DNA of 31,955 nucleotides, from positions 1 to 31,955 of IMG/VR virus record IMGVR_UViG_3300025108_000227, one strand, 5' to 3'. Shown piece after piece: positions 28,936 to 31,955 of the stretch. Position 1 is the stretch's first letter; each line of letters opens with the position of its first letter. The translations under genes and the position numbers were made by a program. A model generated the notes under the pieces. The model was not told where the DNA came from. It ran no database searches and was given only the letters and a program-made list of their open reading frames with translations. The stretch comes from a virus.

Positions 28936-29964
28936 TCAAGAGTATAATCGAAACACGTCGGCGATACCACCCCGAGCCTTCTTTACTAACTTCAGGTCAG
29001 GCTTTGCCGGTTTTTTAGGTAACCCAACACCCACAGCGTCCCGCTGCTGGCCCTCTGCAAACATACGCATCGCATCCGCCCTAGCAGCAGCGTCCATATC
29101 CGGAGTTACCCCCGCAGCCTGTTCCAAAGCAGCAGTCCTCGCCCTTACCTCCGCTGCTTCAGGAGACGCCTCATACCTCGCCCGCTCCGCCTTCAACTCC
29201 ATCTCTCGACGAGACTTGCTACCCTCCACGCGCCGAGCTACAAGATCATCCAACCCAGTAAAAGCTTCACGGTCCGGGTTCCGACGCGCAATGTCCTTCA
29301 ACAAATCATCAGCAACTATAAGCGTGTCGCCAACAGCCTCGTTCACCCTATTTGCACTTTGAACCAAAGCACTCGTTAATGCCTCACTCTGAGGTAAACC
29401 TTCATCCAGTAACCCCTGGTACTCCAACACAACATCTTCCGCAAAATCAGTAGGACCACCTAAACCATAATCCTCAAGGTTGTAGTCGGAAACCATGTCC
29501 TCAACTTCTACCTCAACCTTCCGAGAACGGGCGTTCAATACCTCAACGTCCGAGGGCGGAGCTTTTAGCTGCGCGTCACTCGTACCTTGAAGCTCGGACC
29601 CCTGACCTTTTTTCACACGAGCGGCTTTTGCAAATTGAGAAGCAATGCCCACTAAGCTGCCTTCCATGCCCAAGCCACCAACAACACGACCAATCGTCTC
29701 TTCCGTGCTGCCTGTAGGACGATCATAAGTTACCCCGATAGCCTCTCCGAGGTCCGCGTACTTATCTATCAGGTACTCTGATCCCATCACCGGCTTGTCA
29801 GAAACAGGTATACCAACCGCACCCATAGCCATGTTGACGATATCAACAGGGGCACCAATCAAATCAAAAGGCGCGTACTTCGCACCACGCACTATGTCAG
29901 ATTTTATCTGGTCAGCCCGCTCTGGATCGAAGGGCTTCTTGCCGGGACGGTCACCTTGAGCCAT
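28936..29964 (-). CDS. Probable internal virion protein between terminase and portal (342 aa)
   Basis: The N-terminal block PFDPERADQIKSDIVRGAKY, then APFDLIGAPVDIVNMAMGAV and SDKPVMGSEYLIDKYADLGE, is a module I recall at the start of internal or tail-tip proteins of marine phages. The rest is helical and charged, with Ala/Glu/Arg-rich stretches (RREMELKAERARYEASPEAA, MRMFAEGQQRDAVGV), and ends LVKKARGGIADVFRLYS. Its start overlaps the terminase stop (TGATG). Function is unknown; an ejected or capsid-interior protein is likely. The KKARGG tail loosely matches the tails of the following three small proteins. Confidence 0.72.
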   Translation of the reverse strand: MAQGDRPGKKPFDPERADQIKSDIVRGAKYAPFDLIGAPVDIVNMAMGAVGIPVSDKPVMGSEYLIDKYADLGEAIGVTYDRPTGSTEETIGRVVGGLGMEGSLVGIASQFAKAARVKKGQGSELQGTSDAQLKAPPSDVEVLNARSRKVEVEVEDMVSDYNLEDYGLGGPTDFAEDVVLEYQGLLDEGLPQSEALTSALVQSANRVNEAVGDTLIVADDLLKDIARRNPDREAFTGLDDLVARRVEGSKSRREMELKAERARYEASPEAAEVRARTAALEQAAGVTPDMDAAARADAMRMFAEGQQRDAVGVGLPKKPAKPDLKLVKKARGGIADVFRLYS

Positions 29965-31448
29965 CAGTAATACTCTCTTGTCTTGGACGGCAACCAGTCA
30001 TCAAGCTCTTCACCATGCAGACTAATAAACCCGCCCTGCCTAAAACGCATCAGAGCCATTGTCATGCTGTCACAGAAGTCATCGTGATCTCCGTTAGGAA
30101 ACGAAGCTACCTCTTCAATCACTTCTTCAGCAAATCTCCTACCAGAAGGATACCACACTTTACCAGATTCAAATATAGGAGAAGCCATATGCATGCGAGT
30201 TGTCTTATCAACACCCCCACCGCCCTTTTTCCGGCCCGGAGAAAACGTAGTAACCGGCAGATTGATCAAGCGCATCTCGTCCGCGAGCGGAGTACCTGAT
30301 GCCTTGGCCTCAATCAACATCATGTCCGGCTCCCAATACTCATTCTCCTCTGTAGCAATCTGCTTCAGCTCTGGGAAGTTCCACCGCCCCTTCTTCGCGT
30401 CGAGCATAATCAAATGCTGCTCGCCGTTATCATGCGGCTCAAACACGCCCCACGTCGTGATGGCAGTGTAGTCAGCCGTCTCCTTCTTGCTGTACGCAGT
30501 ATCATAAGACTGAATGACATACTGTAGAGCAGGTATATCCTCCTCTTCCCACGGTTGCCACCACTCCCGCTTGATCATCGCCGTCTCTTCAGAGACGGGA
30601 TTCTGCTGCCACTGAGCGTTCCACTTTCCAGGCGAAAGCGAAGCTTTTACCTTTAATAGCTCATCTTTTTTCCAAAATTCAGGCCAAAGAGGCTCGTCAG
30701 AAGGCATAATGGCAGGAAACTCTACCACCTCCCACTGATCAGACATGATGTCGTTACCCTGTGCTTGCAGTAACCGGCCCGTCAAATCCTTCTTTGACCA
30801 CCGTGTTTGCACAATGATAATGGAACCACCCGGCTGAAGACGCTGTCTCGGACCCGAAGTGTACCACTCATAGGTTCTATCATACGCAGTGGGAGATAAC
30901 GCATCCTGCTCCGAGTGCGGATCGTCAATAATCACCAAGTCACCACCACGACCAGTCATTGCTGCGCCCACCCCAGCAGCAAAATACTCGCCCCCCGCGC
31001 TGGTCTCCCACCGACCTGCCGCTTGGGAATCCTGTTTCAAGTCCGTGTTTGGAAAGATCTCCGCATACTTGGGGTCAGCGATCAGATCTCGGACTTTCCT
31101 GCCGAATCTTACAGCAAGTTCAGTGTTCATGGTAGCCTGAATGATTTTCAACTTCGGATTTCGGCCCAAGAACCACGAAGGCATGAGGTAGGACGCAAAC
31201 TCAGACTTACTGTGACGAGGGGGCATGTTCACAATCAATCGCTTCAAGTCACCCGAAGCTATGCGCTCTAACTTTTCTGCAATGATTTTATGATGTCGGC
31301 CCACGATGAACCCATCATACACATGCTGGACGTAGTCCATGAAGTTATCTTGCGCTGATTCTCGGGTCTCCAGGAGCTTTAGCTGCTGTTCTAGCAGCAG
31401 CATTTCTCGGAGGTCGTCCTCTGGGACTGTATCTAATCCTATGCTCAT
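29964..31448 (-). CDS. terL: Terminase large subunit (ATPase plus nuclease)
   Basis: The 494-aa protein carries a Walker A-type loop MPPRHSKSE at 75-83, Walker B VIIDD at 172-176 (GGDLVIIDDPHSEQDA) and the coupling motif QTRWSKKD at about 214-221. The C-terminal RNase H-like nuclease has acidic residues at Asp316 (SYDTAYSK), Glu380 (LIEAKASG) and Asp456/Asp460 (NGDHDDFCDSM). It is the motor that drives DNA through the portal and cuts the concatemer. Full length and all motifs are present. It is the first gene of the minus-strand operon. No Shine-Dalgarno is visible in front of the ATG (TTCCGGCATG), and no small terminase gene is found. Confidence 0.95.
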   Translation of the reverse strand: MSIGLDTVPEDDLREMLLLEQQLKLLETRESAQDNFMDYVQHVYDGFIVGRHHKIIAEKLERIASGDLKRLIVNMPPRHSKSEFASYLMPSWFLGRNPKLKIIQATMNTELAVRFGRKVRDLIADPKYAEIFPNTDLKQDSQAAGRWETSAGGEYFAAGVGAAMTGRGGDLVIIDDPHSEQDALSPTAYDRTYEWYTSGPRQRLQPGGSIIIVQTRWSKKDLTGRLLQAQGNDIMSDQWEVVEFPAIMPSDEPLWPEFWKKDELLKVKASLSPGKWNAQWQQNPVSEETAMIKREWWQPWEEEDIPALQYVIQSYDTAYSKKETADYTAITTWGVFEPHDNGEQHLIMLDAKKGRWNFPELKQIATEENEYWEPDMMLIEAKASGTPLADEMRLINLPVTTFSPGRKKGGGGVDKTTRMHMASPIFESGKVWYPSGRRFAEEVIEEVASFPNGDHDDFCDSMTMALMRFRQGGFISLHGEELDDWLPSKTREYY

Positions 31449-31459
31449 GCCGGAACGAT

Positions 31460-31465
31460 ATTATA
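31460..31465 (-). promoter_or_regulatory. Possible -10 element for the late operon
   Basis: A perfect TATAAT lies on the minus strand just upstream of terL. TTGATA is present further upstream, but only 12 bases away, so a normal sigma-70 -35 is lacking. A transcript would start within about five bases of the ATG, giving an almost leaderless message, in line with the lack of a Shine-Dalgarno. It may be chance, or need an activator. Confidence 0.3.
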
Positions 31466-31511
31466 ACGCAATGAATTTATCAACCCAGCATGGCATGGCA
31501 TGTGGCGTCAA

Positions 31512-31536
31512 CACCCCCCGCCGAAAAAAGGGGGTG
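31512..31536. repeat. GC-rich inverted repeat CACCCCC / GGGGGTG
   Basis: Seven-base arms CACCCCC and GGGGGTG enclose an 11-base loop that contains AAAAAA. On the minus strand the T-run lies in the loop, not after the stem, so it is not a standard terminator. Next to a block of C and G runs, it may be a protein-binding or packaging-related site. Confidence 0.35.
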
Positions 31537-31620
31537 CCCCCCGCGCGGATCCAAATCTGGCTGGCAAAGCCCCCAAGTAACCCCGCCCCGCGCAGTTTAG
31601 AATGATTCCAATTTGCATAG

Positions 31621-31637
31621 TTGCGAGACGTTCGCAA
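31621..31637. promoter_or_regulatory. Inverted repeat TTGCGA-N5-TCGCAA, candidate operator
   Basis: A perfect six-base inverted repeat with a five-base spacer sits 10 bases upstream of the plus-strand -35. Size and position suit a dimeric regulator that controls the rightward gene. It is seen directly in the sequence; the function is inferred. Confidence 0.4.
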
Positions 31638-31647
31638 AGATAATGGG

Positions 31648-31676
31648 TTGACCCATGCAATCCCATGTGATCTTAT
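31648..31676 (+). promoter_or_regulatory. Sigma-70-like promoter for the rightward gene
   Basis: TTGACC (five of six to TTGACA), a 17-base spacer and TCTTAT (four of six to TATAAT) give a fair promoter that would start about 31683. A 43-base leader with a small hairpin (GAGGG/CCCTC at 31686-31701) would precede the ATG at 31726. Confidence 0.55.
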
Positions 31677-31714
31677 GGTTTTCAAGAGGGAAGCAACCCT
31701 CACAACCACGACAT

Positions 31715-31720
31715 AGGAGG
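31715..31720 (+). promoter_or_regulatory. Strong ribosome binding site AGGAGG
   Basis: A full AGGAGG lies five bases before the ATG of the plus-strand gene. It fixes that start and marks a strongly translated message, in contrast to terL on the other side of the control region. Confidence 0.8.
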
Positions 31721-31725
31721 TTCAT

Positions 31726-31955
31726 ATGTCAAAGCGCGAAACACTCAAGACCCGGTTGGCTGGCCGGATTTTTACAGCCACATTCACCAAGGCCGACGGC
31801 ACGACCCGGAAGGCATGGGGGCAGCTCGTCGAGGATGATCGCCTGAATGATCACCCCGACACGGTCACTTTTATTGATTTCGGTTTGGGCAAGCCCCGCC
31901 GCGCCAAGCTCGACGGACCGTATGAGTTCCGGTCTGGCAAGACCGTGGTGTCCGG
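31726..31955 (+). CDS. Small SH3-like beta protein, partial (possible DUF2693/WYL_2-like)
   Basis: The frame runs from ATG 31726 off the right edge (76 codons seen). The start MSKRETLKTRLAGRIFTATF then TKADGTTRKAWGQLVEDD resembles the small phage DUF2693 (WYL_2) proteins, whose common pattern is a strand followed by FTKxDGxxR and a charged strand; these are thought to have an SH3-like barrel. The rest (TVTFIDFGLGKPRRAKLDGP) is strand rich. Codon use is clearly more G+C rich than the late operon. It is the only gene read to the right and probably opens an early or middle region. Function unknown. Confidence 0.75.
   Translation, partial: MSKRETLKTRLAGRIFTATFTKADGTTRKAWGQLVEDDRLNDHPDTVTFIDFGLGKPRRAKLDGPYEFRSGKTVVS

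Larger units (their letters stand above)
31449..31725. promoter_or_regulatory. Divergent control region between late operon and plus-strand gene
   Basis: This 277-base stretch is the only sizeable non-coding interval. It holds, left to right: an AT-rich segment with a TATAAT on the minus strand close to the terL start, short ATGGC repeats (about 31489-31503), a G/C-rich block with an imperfect stem, an inverted repeat TTGCGA-N5-TCGCAA and a plus-strand promoter. It could be the early/late switch and, since packaging sites often lie near terL, could include the pac or cos site. No large open frame is convincing in it. Confidence 0.6.

Noticed and set aside
28892-29362. 156-aa plus-strand frame
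   Set aside because: It is antisense to the 342-aa gene and simply mirrors its Ala/Arg-rich codons.
31512-31536. Inverted repeat as a transcription terminator
   Set aside because: The A/T run is in the loop and no U-run follows the stem on either strand.
31461-31709. 82-aa minus-strand frame in the control region
   Set aside because: No binding site, Arg/Gly/Trp-rich composition from GC runs, and it runs through the divergent promoter.

Overview
The window is one long late (structural) module of a double-stranded DNA tailed phage, or a prophage or metagenomic contig derived from one. Nearly every gene lies on the minus strand and is read from right to left. I see no host housekeeping genes, tRNAs, integrase, transposase or CRISPR array. 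The gene set points to a short-tailed (podovirus-like) virus: a large P22-type portal, scaffold, HK97-fold capsid protein, small adaptor proteins and a P22 gp10-like hub, with no tail-tube, sheath, terminator or classical tape-measure gene. Intermediate base composition, many tiny basic proteins and the fibre families resemble phages of marine alphaproteobacteria. That host assignment is inference from recall; nothing in the window names the host.

Layout in transcription order (right to left). (1) 31726 to the right edge is the only plus-strand gene, a partial small protein with its own promoter and a strong ribosome binding site. It diverges from the late operon across a 277-base control region. 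(2) 31448-28350: large terminase, a 342-aa probable virion protein, then three tiny proteins that all end in FKGIF. (3) 28350-24191: portal, two candidate holin-like membrane proteins, a basic 128-aa protein and a 247-aa Gly/Ala-rich protein. (4) 24194-20149: a cysteine-rich protein, a 69-aa helical protein, a GroES-like co-chaperonin, scaffold, a 149-aa partner, a candidate decoration protein and the major capsid protein, closed by a rho-independent terminator. (5) 20033-16603: two beta-rich structural proteins followed by a run of very small, mostly basic proteins, including one with an EF-hand-type calcium loop. Several were recovered by reading past the obvious open frames (GTG starts or fewer than 60 codons). 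(6) 16602-14780: head-to-tail adaptor proteins. (7) 14769-2852: an adhesion locus of about 12 kb with small beta-rich fibre modules, two long fibres with peptidase S74 self-cleaving chaperone domains, an 815-aa fibre built from about thirty 17-residue repeats, a 257-aa protein of 20-residue repeats, and two further fibres (IADxAITSAK repeats; polyglycine). (8) 2852-1: the gp10-like hub, a 76-aa protein and the start of a probable ejection or internal virion protein that runs off the left edge.

The genes form a conveyor: terminase packages DNA through the portal into a capsid built on the scaffold, probably with the phage GroES helping the host chaperonin fold capsid protein; adaptors and hub close the vertex, and the fibres bind the host. 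Genes are very tightly packed, and at least 16 neighbouring pairs share a single base between stop and start (TAATG, TGATG or TAGTG), so translational coupling is probably the main way expression is balanced. No endolysin, small terminase subunit, replication or integration gene lies inside the window.
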